From assembly GCA_026874595.1 (NCBI GenBank), contig CM049319.1, positions 1,929,501 to 1,993,500 of the forward strand: a stretch of 64,000 nucleotides of DNA. The letters are read 5' to 3'. Below, one piece after another: positions 36,605-48,133 of this stretch (positions are counted from its first letter, which is position 1; every line of letters begins with the position of its first letter). The notes under the pieces were generated by a model that worked only from the letters and a program-made list of their open reading frames with translations, had not been told where the DNA came from and did no database searches. The stretch is from Sipunculus nudus. Lineage: Eukaryota > Annelida > Sipuncula > Golfingiida > Sipunculidae. The translations under genes were made by a program, and so were the position numbers.

Positions 36605-36867
36605 GTACTGCATTTTTTCATGATCTTACCTGTATTCACGTCATTTGTCTTCCCATATATCTTTGGTGAATCCTATACTGTGAGCAAATTAAATATATTT
36701 TATAACTGGTTTTACTGATTTTATTGCTGCATATATTGTTACAACTACTAGTACTGCAAAACCCACTTCCCCTTCCACTACTTACCTACTACTCACAACA
36801 AATTAAAAAATTCAATGTAAAACTAAAAACTATACTTATCTTTTTAATTGGGGAAAATGTATTTAGC

Positions 36868-36892
36868 AATAATAATAATAATAATAATAATA
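36868..36892. repeat. (AAT)n microsatellite
   Basis: About eight AAT units just upstream of the proposed acceptor before the prominin start. Confidence 0.9.
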
Positions 36893-36930
36893 TCTGTGTT
36901 GTAGAACAAGGAGAAAACACATAATTCACC

Positions 36931-39198
36931 ATGGGTTCTCTGTCCGGCTTTTACTCCATGGCAAACGGCTTCCTGGCCTTGATTCAGCCTAACACCGTAG
37001 ATCAGCTGGTAGACGCCCTCAACATCCGACTCAGTCCACCGAGCTGGAACTCGAATTATGAAGCTCTGGGGATGTACGCCATTGGTTACGGGGTGTGTAT
37101 TGTCATTGGGTTGCTGTTCGTGCTGCTGATGCCGCTGATTGGATGCTGCACGTGCTGCTGCCGCTGCTGTAACTGTTGCTGTGGTAAGAGGATCACCAGG
37201 CCGTCTACCCGATGTCAGCGTGTCGGGTACGGCGCCGTGGTGTTCACGCTCTCCGTCATGGTCCTAGCCGCCATGGCCGGAGGTCTCTCAATGAACAGCG
37301 CGCTGGATGACGAAACAACCGGCGGTAAAGGGGTAGATAGCATAATTGGCGCATTCAACCATCTTGATGCGTATAGAAAAAGCTTCTTAGATGAAGTGCA
37401 AGTTAATTTATTCGACAGATTCAATTCAACGAAGCTGCAGGTTTTTGACGTCATAGACGTCGTGCCGCAAGCAGCCGTTGAGAAATTGGGGGAAGTGACG
37501 CAGGCAGGGCCGCTTCTTCAAGGGATGAATTTTACAGTAAACGGTTTGCCGGATTTGAACAGAAATCTTAAACAGATGGATGAATCACGGGATAAGTTGA
37601 TCCGTAACGTCTCAGGGCTGGAGGCCACGCTGACAGTTGTAAGAGCAAATCTAACCAATCAACTGAGTTCTTGTTTTTCACCGGCATGTAACGGTGTTAT
37701 AGGTCGCATAAGTAATCTTACAACAGTAGCCAACTTTAGTCAATCCACCTCCGTTACAGCAACCCAACTTGTAGTCGAGGCTAGCATCAACAGCAGCCTG
37801 CTTTCTGCCGTTCAGAGGTCCCTTGAAGAAATGACAAACCTGACTAACAATGTCAACAACGCAGCGAGAGGAACCATCAACCAGATAAAGAACCAAACGA
37901 ACCAACTTCATCGTCAGCTTGATACCCAAGGCGGGCAGGTGATGCGGTCGATACGGAACATATCCTTCAAAGAAATCTCTCGGCAGATCAACAACCCTCA
38001 GACACGGGACACGATCAGGTTTGTCGGGTCTCTCCGCACCTACGCCTTCATTGGACTTCTTGGCATCATAGGAGTTATAGTCGGGTTGAATGTGCTGGCT
38101 CTCCTTTTCGGATGCTTGTGCAAAGCCCCAAAGAAATGGAATGGGAACCCCTGCTGCACCACTAAGCGTCCCGCCGGGATGCTGGTAGCGTCAACCTTCT
38201 TCATTTTCATCTTCTCCTGGTTGTGGATGCTGATTACCATGGTAACGTTCCTGGTGGGTGGGGCGCTGAGAAACGAAGTGTGCCGGTACTTGGTCTTGTC
38301 GCCGGAAGTTGGCCCTTCTGTTACTCGGGTTGACAACATGTTAGGACAATATTTGCAGCGTCAACTGCGTATGAACACAACGGTTAGTCTGCTTAATATT
38401 ACAGAATCCTGTCGACGGAACCATTCTCTGTACCAAGCTATCAACATGGAATCCATGGGACTAAACATCGATCAGTTGTTGGACCTCAGACGATATGGGA
38501 TTGATAAAAACATCGGACGTCTCAGCAACATCAGTATCTCAATCGGAAACATAACTCTCATTACCCCAGAGATGAACAATACACTGTACAACCTGTCTCA
38601 GGCGGTGAAACAAATAGACTTTGCAAGTTATGAAAATGAACTCGGCAGACCTGTCACAAAAACGAACCTTACAAACTTTGCTGAAAATCTCTCCAATCTA
38701 CCACCTCCTGAAAAACAAAGGACGAAACCCATGGCTGATCTACTGAGGCAGCTTCAACAGAATGACGTAGGTTGGATCAGACAAGAGAGGAATCGTTTAA
38801 GTAGAGCGACAGGGGAAGCTAAAGAATACGCCGACAATGTTCCTATTGCGCAAATCGCTCAGAACCTGTCTCGGTCCCAAGATAACCTGAACGCGGAGGG
38901 TAGTAGCATCATGCGGAGTATAATGAACGGCACGGCACACGGGATCTGGAACATCTTGACCAATTTTACCAGCTCTCTGGCTAGCAGTGTCCGCTATAAC
39001 ATGGGCCGGTGTCATTCCGTTTACCTTGGTATTACTACAGTCATCACCGTGCCCTGTGTCCATCTGCTCAACCCATTTAATGGAATCTGGTTCGCACTCG
39101 GTTGGTGCCTCTTCTTCATGGTTCCCATGGTGATTTTCAACCTCAAGTTGGCAGGGGTGTACCGCCGACCTCCGGTCAAGACAGTGGACCCGATATAA
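36931..39198 (+). CDS. Prominin-like (CD133 family) pentaspan membrane glycoprotein
   Basis: A single 755-codon exon. Predicted membrane spans are ~49-71, 98-120, 370-396, 415-443 and 714-740. A dense cysteine block (CCTCCCRCCNCCC, ~72-84) follows span 1, two large extracellular loops (~121-369 and 444-710) hold about twenty N-x-S/T sequons, and the C-terminal span is followed by KLAGVYRR, the family's usual ending. Prominins localise to plasma-membrane protrusions, cilia and microvilli and bind cholesterol. Family members are normally ~800-870 residues with a cleaved signal peptide; none is visible here and an in-frame TAA lies at 36922-36924, so either span 1 acts as a signal anchor or the N terminus is reduced. 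Start context (CACCATGGG) is excellent. Vertebrate prominins have over twenty introns, so a single coding exon is notable. GC content is higher than in flanking DNA. Confidence 0.88.
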   Translation: MGSLSGFYSMANGFLALIQPNTVDQLVDALNIRLSPPSWNSNYEALGMYAIGYGVCIVIGLLFVLLMPLIGCCTCCCRCCNCCCGKRITRPSTRCQRVGYGAVVFTLSVMVLAAMAGGLSMNSALDDETTGGKGVDSIIGAFNHLDAYRKSFLDEVQVNLFDRFNSTKLQVFDVIDVVPQAAVEKLGEVTQAGPLLQGMNFTVNGLPDLNRNLKQMDESRDKLIRNVSGLEATLTVVRANLTNQLSSCFSPACNGVIGRISNLTTVANFSQSTSVTATQLVVEASINSSLLSAVQRSLEEMTNLTNNVNNAARGTINQIKNQTNQLHRQLDTQGGQVMRSIRNISFKEISRQINNPQTRDTIRFVGSLRTYAFIGLLGIIGVIVGLNVLALLFGCLCKAPKKWNGNPCCTTKRPAGMLVASTFFIFIFSWLWMLITMVTFLVGGALRNEVCRYLVLSPEVGPSVTRVDNMLGQYLQRQLRMNTTVSLLNITESCRRNHSLYQAINMESMGLNIDQLLDLRRYGIDKNIGRLSNISISIGNITLITPEMNNTLYNLSQAVKQIDFASYENELGRPVTKTNLTNFAENLSNLPPPEKQRTKPMADLLRQLQQNDVGWIRQERNRLSRATGEAKEYADNVPIAQIAQNLSRSQDNLNAEGSSIMRSIMNGTAHGIWNILTNFTSSLASSVRYNMGRCHSVYLGITTVITVPCVHLLNPFNGIWFALGWCLFFMVPMVIFNLKLAGVYRRPPVKTVDPI

Positions 39199-40302
39199 TA
39201 TGTACACTCAGGTAAGATAATATACACGCAGAACATCTGGTCTTTTATATTTCGCTAATCTGTCTTCTGTACAGTTCCGGTTTTGGAATCTTCTTAAAAC
39301 AAGTTTAATTAATCTCAGGATTACTGCCCGTTTTGGGCCGTTTATGGGATGGTGATGTGTTGTATTCTTCAAGTGTCTGTTGTATCCTTATCATTGTTAT
39401 ATTCTGAACATATTAAACATTTGCTTTTTATGGTAAATTCAAATAGGAAATTGTGACAAAAAATCGGTATCTTGTTGTCTCACTCAACACATTATTAGTA
39501 ATTACTCCAAACCCAGTGTGGTCTTTGCCACTGTGGAAAGATGTAGCCCAGGGATTAAAGCATAAGATGTAGGTGACGGAAAGCTAAATCTGATATCATG
39601 AAAGATTAACACAATTAACGTCACATATCGCTCTAATGCAAAAGACTATGCTTTTAGGATTTTTTCTAGTTCTTATCAGAGTTAAAAACCCGAGGATAAC
39701 TACATTTTGTATTTCAGTATTCATGAACTTATTGCATGCAATGAATTTTTGCATATTAACTTTATCAATTACATCATCCCTCCATGACTCAGTAAATGAG
39801 TGAGTGGATCCGTGAAACAGTCAATCAATGAAAACCCTGAAAACTTTTAATTATTTACCTTTTTACTTTCAGTTGCATTAAAAAAGCAAGAAACGAAAAA
39901 AAGGGAATATTACGATTATAGTTAGGCAATCTTGAAGTGAATATAGATAGGAAATGGCGCTACAGTTAGCCAGTAGGTGAAAAAAAAACACGCCGTGCCA
40001 TAGAAAGATAATTTTGTTAATACAACATGGATTAAGCAATAATAATTTTACGCAAATGACCTATATGTAAAGTTATTGAATATGAGGAGTGATGGGCTTT
40101 TTGGCTTAACAGGTGTGTAATGGTATGTGTGTCGTAACCTTAATAAAACCACATATCTTTCCTTTATAGTTCAGAAACTTGCATGAATAAATATGATACC
40201 CAAGATAAGATACTACGGCGAGGTAAAATTTAGGATCCCATTATAATAAGAAAGGTCGTGTGACAGATTTGTAGACGAGTTGAGAGGAGATCACGTGACT
40301 AT

Positions 40303-41140
40303 TGTTACAGATGCCCGTTTTATTGTGAGCTGTTGACACGTCTCTTTTATTGTGCGCTGTTGACATTCTGATTCGTGTTTGGCTCAAGCCCTGGCGTTGC
40401 TATGCTACGGCGTTCCTTGTTCTAGCTGGCCGGTTGCGGCCCACGTGTAAACACAGGGGCATGCTAGTGTGGGGCTCTCACGCCTGGCCGGGCCGGGCCG
40501 GCTCACGTGTGAATCTTGACATGTGGAGACACAGCGTTCATGTTCTGGATGTTTCCTGTAACGCCTGTGTAATGTGTATTATATATTGTTCTTTAGATTG
40601 TTCGGGAAATGGAAAGTTCTCGGCTTGAGATGAGAAGCTATAAGTAAGGGGCTGTTTTTTAGAGCCAAGGAGAGAGGAGAGAAATATTCCAGCGGACTTC
40701 CAGTGTAAGTCAGTTGTGGACCTTTTCCGGCAAGTGCGGCAATTATAGATTTTCTTCTAAATTTGTGACGGATCTTATATAGTCTTCAGTTTGCTTTCGG
40801 GATTATAACAAGAACTTCACTTTGGGATTACAACTGATTGATTTTGTGAAGGAACTGGGCTGTTATTCTCTGAGAAGATTTATGTGAACTGTTCATCTGG
40901 GTTGTACGTTATAAAGGACTTGTTATCGCTGTGCCAGTGGTGGTATCCAGGTACTCTACACTTTATTTATATACTTGTATTGATTTGCTGTTGTACTGTT
41001 GTTACACTGTGAAATTGTATTGATTTAGTGTATTTTAATGTTAGGACTGTTTTAAGAATAAAATTATAATTATTTGTTAACAAAAAACCACTGACTTCTG
41101 TATTCATTCCCCTAGACATTTCACGCTGCCTAGTGTTACA
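40303..41140 (+). mobile_element. Possible solo LTR, 838 bp
   Basis: Begins TGTTACAGA and ends TGTTACA, satisfying the TG...CA rule, and has AATAAA at 41057-41062 about 80 bases before the end, as in many LTRs. The first 200 bases are unusually GC-rich. I found no target-site duplication, no internal retrotransposon sequence and no second copy in the window, so this is tentative. Confidence 0.3.
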
Positions 41141-42196
41141 GAATCTGATTTTTCTTTATCTCCATTACAAAATTTATGTTCGTCACGACTACGTGATCTG
41201 TTGATATTAGGTTCCGTAACACTATACCTGTCTTCTGTTCTGTACCCCTGCCATTGTCTGGTATTTATATAGCTTTCTTCACCAATATCTATATACCTTA
41301 AGCTATACATGTACTTTAAGCTGTCTAGATTTCAGATTTCCTCAAGTTCGGTACAACGATTGAGCCAAAATTGAGTAAATTTGAATATGTTCACTGCATT
41401 CTAATACAATGGTAAAGAGTGTAAAAATGTAAATTACCCAATTAGAAATAAATCAATGACATAATTGTAAATAATTCTCTTTCTCTGCGTCCAAAAGTGG
41501 TTGGTCGGCGGCCCCTATAGCCCCGCTGTTTCACTTCGCATGTTCACGTGAAAAGAAAGCTTTTATCAGATAAAGCACAGTTCATGTCAAGATTTTTTTT
41601 ATGTGAACGACAGCGCATCATATAGCTTGTCGGTATTTCTGATTTTTATCGCTCTGTCTGTCAGTCTGAATATTAATATGATGATATAAGTGTCAACACG
41701 ATACATGTTTATACACCTACACTTTAATGTACATGAAGATGATTGATTAACCGATAAAGTGGTTCTTTCAACTGAAATCTGCGGGAGTCATGACCCAGTG
41801 TGTACTATAAACACGAGGGCACGAAGTGCAAACTATCACAAACAGGGCTTCTCGCGAACATAGTTACACAAAATATATTTCTAGTGTTTGTTCTTGTCAC
41901 TTAGTTATCTGATAAATTATCCGTATATTTGTATAAACCGTGCTTTTATGGAACGAGAATGGATACCTGGTCTTCCTGGTTAATATTCATTAACGTGAAA
42001 AGTCCTGATCTTTGGTTCGACTACAGTAATTAGTTAGGCCAGCTTGGTTGAATGTTAAAACAAGGGTTATGACACCATTTCCTCAGAAACAAGAGACAAG
42101 TAAAAGGACATGTACTGTTGATTGGACAGATGTTTAGGTGTCTATCGAAGTAAAGGTTAATCTTTGTTGCCTCCGCTAGGACGGTATGCGTTCTTT

Positions 42197-42292
42197 CCGT
42201 GTTTGTGTGTGTCTGTGTATATTGTTCGTTCCGTGTTTGTGTGTGTCTGTGTATATTGTTCGTTCCGTGTTTGTGTGTGTCTGTGTATATGT
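42197..42292. repeat. 34-bp minisatellite, 3 copies
   Basis: Three nearly identical copies starting CCGTGTTTGTGTGTG at 42197, 42231 and 42265. The Cys/Val-rich frame through it is a repeat translation. Confidence 0.85.
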
Positions 42293-43583
42293 GCAACTCT
42301 CACGCAGTCATGGGCGGAATCTCATTAACTTTTTAGGCCAATGGCCCGATAGGAATGGCCTAATGAAGAATCGATTAGATTTTGGTGTGGATCCCGCTCA
42401 TTATCTAGATCCAGGAACGTCACCAAGGCCTTTTCACAAATGCAAAGTTACTTCTGCAAGAATGAACCTGAAAAAAATGGACCGAATAAGTGAACTGAGA
42501 GGCTTGCATTCGTTAGAAAGCAGATTTCATTTCTAGTTTATTTATAAATTTCTTTACACTTTGAATTCATTTCACTTCTGAGTAAAGTGGCAGATGAATA
42601 TATAAAATAGCATATGACTTGATCGAGCGTGTGTGCTCATTTTGCACCTGACAATACTTTACCGTTTGATGTACGACCGACCTTAGACCTGCTTATATTA
42701 TTGATGTTGTCACTGAGTGTCCATTATGACTGTAATAGGTGTTCTTATGTTTATGGTTAACTTCTTTAAAGTTAACGATAACGTGTTGTAGTTAGATTTA
42801 TTCATAAATATACCAATCATATCATAAACTTGTCATCATAGGCACGTTTACCAGTGACTTATGGTTATTGTACGTACATAAAGAGCCATTTTAACGCGAG
42901 TATATGGGGAACACACGTCACATTGATCAAGATATAGCTCATACATATATATTTACTATAGCGTGCCCGTTACCAAGGGTGATCCTTCTTCAAGTGCAGG
43001 AATAAGGACCGTTTGAGTATTTGGGCTTCTGTATAAATTTGCAAAATTCGGCTATAGACCCATTGATTAATAATAAACTTATACATTTATATGATGCTGT
43101 ATAAAATTAATAGCTTAACCCGGGGCAGGTAAGGGTTGATTTTATCCAGTAAAAAATAAATTTTTATAAAATGTCAAATGACTGTCCGGCGTTATCTGTA
43201 TACATACAGTGCACGCACGTTTTATATAAAAATCAGGCAGATAGAAGCAACCAAACATGTTTCAATAAAAAAATATGACAAAATATTTTTTCCATGATAA
43301 AATAAATATGATTTTTAGTTAATCTTAATCAGTTTTGGGTCATTTAATTTTTCTGATACAAAGCACTTTATTCACCGGGATCACATTGGCGTTGAGAGGA
43401 CCATACTAGTCTTGTTTATATCTTAATACAGAGTAACTTTGTAATTTTCTCGCGATATTTTCTCTGGTAAAACAATAAAATCTAGATTCCACCCTTGAAC
43501 AGTCAGTTTCTAATAGAATTCTCAATCCATTGCTATAATAGACCACTGTGTATTTCACTTGGTCCTTTTTTTTTTATTTACAG

Positions 43584-43669
43584 AGGACAAGACACGGCTG
43601 AATGAAAGTATATCTCATGATATCAATCTACCACGGCAGACGACATCGGAAGCCCGTGACCAAAGTTGA
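43584..43669 (+). other. Candidate terminal exon downstream of prominin
   Basis: Follows a strong acceptor (T-rich tract, TTTACAG). If joined to the donor at 39211 it continues the prominin reading frame beyond the TAA for 28 codons (starting Glu-Asp-Lys, ending Asp-Gln-Ser) to a TGA at 43667-43669. The default reading is 3' UTR; a coding role would require stop-codon readthrough or an alternative donor before the stop. Confidence 0.3.
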
Positions 43670-43879
43670 CTTGTTCACCGTGTGATTTTTCGGTATTAGT
43701 TATTTAGTGTCAGAATTATTATTTGTTATAAGTACAAACATGTGACCCTGCAGATAAATCATCTCAGGATCCAGATATTATGTTCGTTAACATATACTAG
43801 TAATTTCATTTCAACAATTAACGTCTACAAAATAGTCTTTAATTTTGCTTTGAAATGTTGACTATACAGGGAAGGTTAA

Positions 43880-45923
43880 GTCCCGTTCCCACTTTCACGG
43901 ATTTGACGCCGAATCGCCACGAACTGACATCAATCAATTCGTAGTTACTTCGGTGGGTTGTCGTAGATGATGTCTTGAACATTCGGCAATGTTCATAGCG
44001 AGATCTTGAGCGCTCAGATTTCATGGCGCTATTTTTGAAATGTTTAAAACTTAAGCTTTGTCGTCACAAGTCGTAGCTAAGTCGTAACAGTTTCTTGGTT
44101 AGTCGTATAAGAGTCTTCATAATTCGTGTTCATTCGTGGTACAAAACAATGTCACGAATATTCACGAAGAACCACGACATTGGAACGACTTAAACACGAC
44201 TACAATACGACTACAAGAAGAACCTCTCCAGAGAGAGTCACGTTCATAAAGCCCCCTTCCAACTTTTTTTAACTTCTTACAAACAAATGAGTATAAAGGT
44301 TTAGAAGTAAGAACACTATGTAGATTTGCAAATTTGTTTTAAAGAAGATTTGTATTGTGGTTATTGGTTCCTACTAAATTTGAACTAAAAATTGAAGAAG
44401 CTGAATCAAATTACGTTTTCTTTGTAATTTGTAACTTCTTTGTAAACAAATGGAAAAGTTTTTGCAGTAAGTAAACCATGTAGATTTGTAAGTTTGTTTT
44501 AAAGAAAATTTTAAAGAATGTATTATGGATATTGGTCGAAAAAAAATAAATTTGAATAAAAAAAGTTTAAAGAAGCTGAATATATTATACAGTTTCGTCA
44601 TACTTTAACATACAGTCAATATAATAAATTATGAATTTCCAATTTTATTATTTGAGAATAATACTGAGCCTTACACAAATTGATATCAAAAGAATTATCT
44701 TATATCAAATTGAGAGCTGAATCAATTAGATATTTTAACGAATATTATTAGAATACAGATATTTTACATTCGATTAAGGCGGTCTTCTGTCTGGACTTAA
44801 AGAAGCGGACGTCGTATTTGCAACCATAAAAATAAGCTGTTATTGTTTAACTACTCAAATCAAATGAGAAATATATTATCAATGTTTTAAACTGGATAAC
44901 TTTTGTCAAATTAAAATAACTGGAGAAGTTAATTAAAGTGTTGTTATGGTGTCCTTTTACTAATATCTTCTTCTTTTTGACATTACAATAGCTTTATATC
45001 ACATATATAGCTATCTAACAATCCAGTATATTGTTAATATGTTGGTCTAGGACACACTTCTATCTTTTTCATATTCTAGTAATTTTTCGAACATAACAGT
45101 CGTCATCTTCATTTTCATTTTTCAATGGACTTGAGATTTATAGACTCGGCCTGATGTCGAGTCCAAGTCCCAGTCATTGACTCTCGAGTCCCATTCTGGA
45201 AAAAGTTAGCAAAAGTCCGAGTTGGATTTCTCACTGCTTTATCTCATTTCAAGATTCAGGACAGCCACGGCCAGTATCAGCATTTCGTTTAGAGGGCAGC
45301 TGCAACTATGAGTTATGTAAGTAACAAAATAACCTTTCCGGCGATGGCGTAGCAAAATTGAATGATTGTAGGAGCATCGTCCAAAAGTCGCCGATCCATC
45401 TCATACCGGTATCTTTTTTCTTAAAGAAATTGTGTACCCTCGAAAGTATGGAAAGATTGGTCGCGGAAAAAAATAATACAATGAAAGCGCATTTACAAAA
45501 ATGGAAAGCCATTAATCTGCCGATTTATTTAATTTTCTTTTTGGAAGAAATACCTTATCTTTGTGGACACTTTGTCGTTATTGCATGCATGTAGATGTTT
45601 GTATTTAGAGTTACCGGAGATGTCAATGATGAAAATGATAATAATAAAAAAACCTAGTATACAGTATTCTGACACAACTTTCGAAAAAAATACCGGTATC
45701 TTTGACGTCTTAACGGAGTCGTGAACATTCTTAAAAGTGTCGTATCATATCGTGCTGGCTTCGTGTCACGGTCGTAGCAAATCGTACTGGCATCGTACTT
45801 CTCTCTTACAACATCGTCCTAGTAATGGAATTTTAATCATTTGACAGGCAGATTGGCCACGAATCGCCACTAATTCAACATCGTGGCGATTCGGCGTCAT
45901 TTCGTGAAAGTGGGAATGGGGCT
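43880..45923. mobile_element. TTAA-flanked non-autonomous DNA transposon, 2044 bp
   Basis: TTAA lies at 43876-43879 and 45924-45927. Long inverted ends share TTCCCACTTTCACG and, a few bases on, TGACGCCGAATCGCCACGA, about 47 bases in all with few mismatches. The interior is rich in TCGT/ACGA motifs near both ends and contains a ~160-bp direct duplication, but no transposase frame. TTAA duplication points to the piggyBac or Kolobok superfamily; length and lack of coding sequence make it non-autonomous. Confidence 0.75.
44268..44590. repeat. ~160-bp direct tandem duplication
   Basis: Two diverged copies share AACTTCTT, AAACAAATG, ATGTAGATTTG, TTTGTTTTAAAGAA and GAAGCTGAAT in the same order. It lies inside the TTAA-flanked element at 43880-45923. 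Confidence 0.6.
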
Positions 45924-45979
45924 TTAAGACACCTTGTGGCAAACGGTGATTATCTTTATGTTTACAGCTTGTACCATCA

Positions 45980-45980
<1 letters not shown>

Positions 45981-46014
<34 letters not shown>

Positions 46015-46043
46015 AGGGTGTGTGTGTGTGTGTATATATTTAT
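45981..46043. repeat. (TA)n(TG)n compound microsatellite
   Basis: A short TA run followed by about 50 bases of TG with one AGGG interruption. Confidence 0.9.
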
Positions 46044-46723
46044 ATATTTATGTATATTTTTATGTGTGTTATTCGTACCCATCCGATTAACCATCCAACA
46101 CTATATCATTTATATAACGTACAAATTAGTATTCATACTGTTTTGCCACCGTCACATACTGACAGAAATGTGAGCATTCATCTATTAAAGGATAAAAATA
46201 ATACCAAATGTACAATATCTACGCATAGGTCCTGTAAGCTTATGCCAAGGATGTATGCACCGATCGGTTGATTTTATGCACTTAGTGAAAATTATATATT
46301 TTTATGTTGTGGGGGTTCTTGACACTACGTCATTGAAGGTATACTTAGTTTATCATTCTAAATATACTCTCATTATAGATCAGAATTAAAATATACTTCG
46401 ATACACACGAGTATGTGTACTTACATAATATAAAGTAGAAATGAGAAAAAGAGTACTCACTATATTTATAAGAATATAAGGGTTTCAGGTGATGCTCTTT
46501 ATATTTACCTTTCATTAAGTGTATGCGTTAACAAAAGTGTATACATGTATAGTTATGTGTATCGTAATCATATACCGTATACACACTGCAGATACAATTT
46601 ACAGGCTAGCTTGTCACATGCGTGGATTCAGAATTTGTCATACGTTTTGTATTTTAGTAGAATTATAGGTTAACCAACTGTCCAACGAATCATTATTAGA
46701 AATAATGTTTTATGAATGGCTGA

Positions 46724-47660
46724 TTTTTAGCTCAGCTGACTGTAAATCATCTGAGCTATAGCGATCACCCATTGTCCGGCGTCCGTCCGGCCGTCCGGCT
46801 GGCCGCCCGTCCGTCCGTTAACAGGGCTCAAATCGTAACCTTTAGACCTAGAAACTTCTAACTGAACATCCTGGGAGGTCCTGGGCAAATCTTTGGAAAA
46901 TGAAATTAGGTCATGGTGACCTATATCTTGTGACCTACGGGCCAAAACACGATTTTGAGCACCCAGACAGTCAGACGGGGCACAAATTGTACCCATTAGG
47001 CCTAGAAACCTCTAACCTGACATTTTGGGAGATCCTGGGCAAATGTCCTTGGAAACCTGAAACTAGGTCTCTGTGACCTATATTCTGCGACCTGAGGGGA
47101 ACATATGTCATATGAGCACCGTTAATGTCAGATTGGGACAAATCGTATCTGTAAGGGTTACAATGTTCCAACACAATATCCAGGGAGTTTCTAGGCAAAT
47201 CTCCTTGGAAACCTGAAATTAGGTCATGGTGACCTATATTGTGTGACCTATGGGCTAAAAAATGGTTTTGCGCACCCATACAGACAGAGCACAAATTGTA
47301 TCCATAAGCTCTAGACTCTTCTAACATGACATTCAGTGAAATCCTTGGCAATTCTCCTTGGAAACCTGAAATTGGATCATGGAGACCTATATTCTGCTAG
47401 CTATGGACCAGAAACATGATTTTGAGCACCCAGAGAAACAGGGTACAAATTGTATCTATTTTCCTTGGAACCCTCTATTGTGAAATCCAGGGGGGTCCTG
47501 GGCAGGTCTCCTATGATCCTGAAATTTTTATTTTCTGTCCAATTTTTCAACACTGTAACTTTAGCCATAGGCTATTCTTACAGACAATATATAACATTAA
47601 TAAAAAACATGATAAATCAGTCAAAATTAGCTGAGCGTCATGGCCCATGGGCCACTTGTT
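46724..47660. mobile_element. Dispersed element with five ~155-bp subunits
   Basis: The ends read TTTTTAGCTCAGCTGAC and TTAGCTGAGCGTCATGGCC...GGGCCACTTGTT. A GTCCGTCCG-rich leader (46780-46820) is followed by five subunits whose GAAATT landmarks fall at 46902, 47059, 47215, 47368 and 47521. Each subunit holds CTTGGAAACCTGAAA-like and TGACCTATAT sequences. I recall sequences of this design as common in bivalve genomes; the superfamily is unknown to me. No coding capacity. Confidence 0.6.
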
Positions 47661-48096
47661 TATTTATATTAATCATGTAAAAATTATGCGTCTTGAGGTG
47701 TCAATCAATAAACTATTTTCAAATTTCTATTTAATTAAAAAGCAAGCTCTTCAAAGGGTGTGTTTCTGTACAAAAAACATGAAGTTATGAACCCCACGGA
47801 TTCAACAGTTACCTGCACTCATGTTCCTACAAAGGTCAATACTCCAAATATATTTTTGTACTGAATGAAATAAGATGTAAAATAATGACATTATACCTGA
47901 AACGATGATTTTATGGATGGTAATTATCTGTGATAACCTGAATAATGGTGATAATTTAGAGTCGCCTCTTTGTTAATTCTTTTTGTCATGTATGCTATTA
48001 TATACAATGTGTTATATTCATCGGGGAACTCTTTTAACCATTGAGATATGAAATATGAATACTCTGTAGCTAATCCTAAATGATTGATTAATTTAG

Positions 48097-48097
<1 letters not shown>

Positions 48098-48128
<31 letters not shown>
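48098..48128. repeat. (TA)n microsatellite
   Basis: An alternating TA tract of about 30 bases. Confidence 0.9.

Positions 48129-48133
<5 letters not shown>

Larger units (their letters stand above)
39199..43583 (+). other. Candidate 3'-UTR intron of prominin
   Basis: CAG|GTAAGA at 39211/39212, thirteen bases after the stop, is a textbook donor. The best matching acceptor I see is at 43583 (pyrimidine tract then TTTACAG). The interval holds a possible solo LTR and a 34-bp minisatellite and no other supported gene. If splicing does not occur, this is simply 3' intergenic DNA. Confidence 0.4.

Noticed and set aside
42030-42540. 88- and 116-codon frames through the TG-rich repeat
   Set aside because: Built largely from three copies of a 34-bp minisatellite; no family resemblance.
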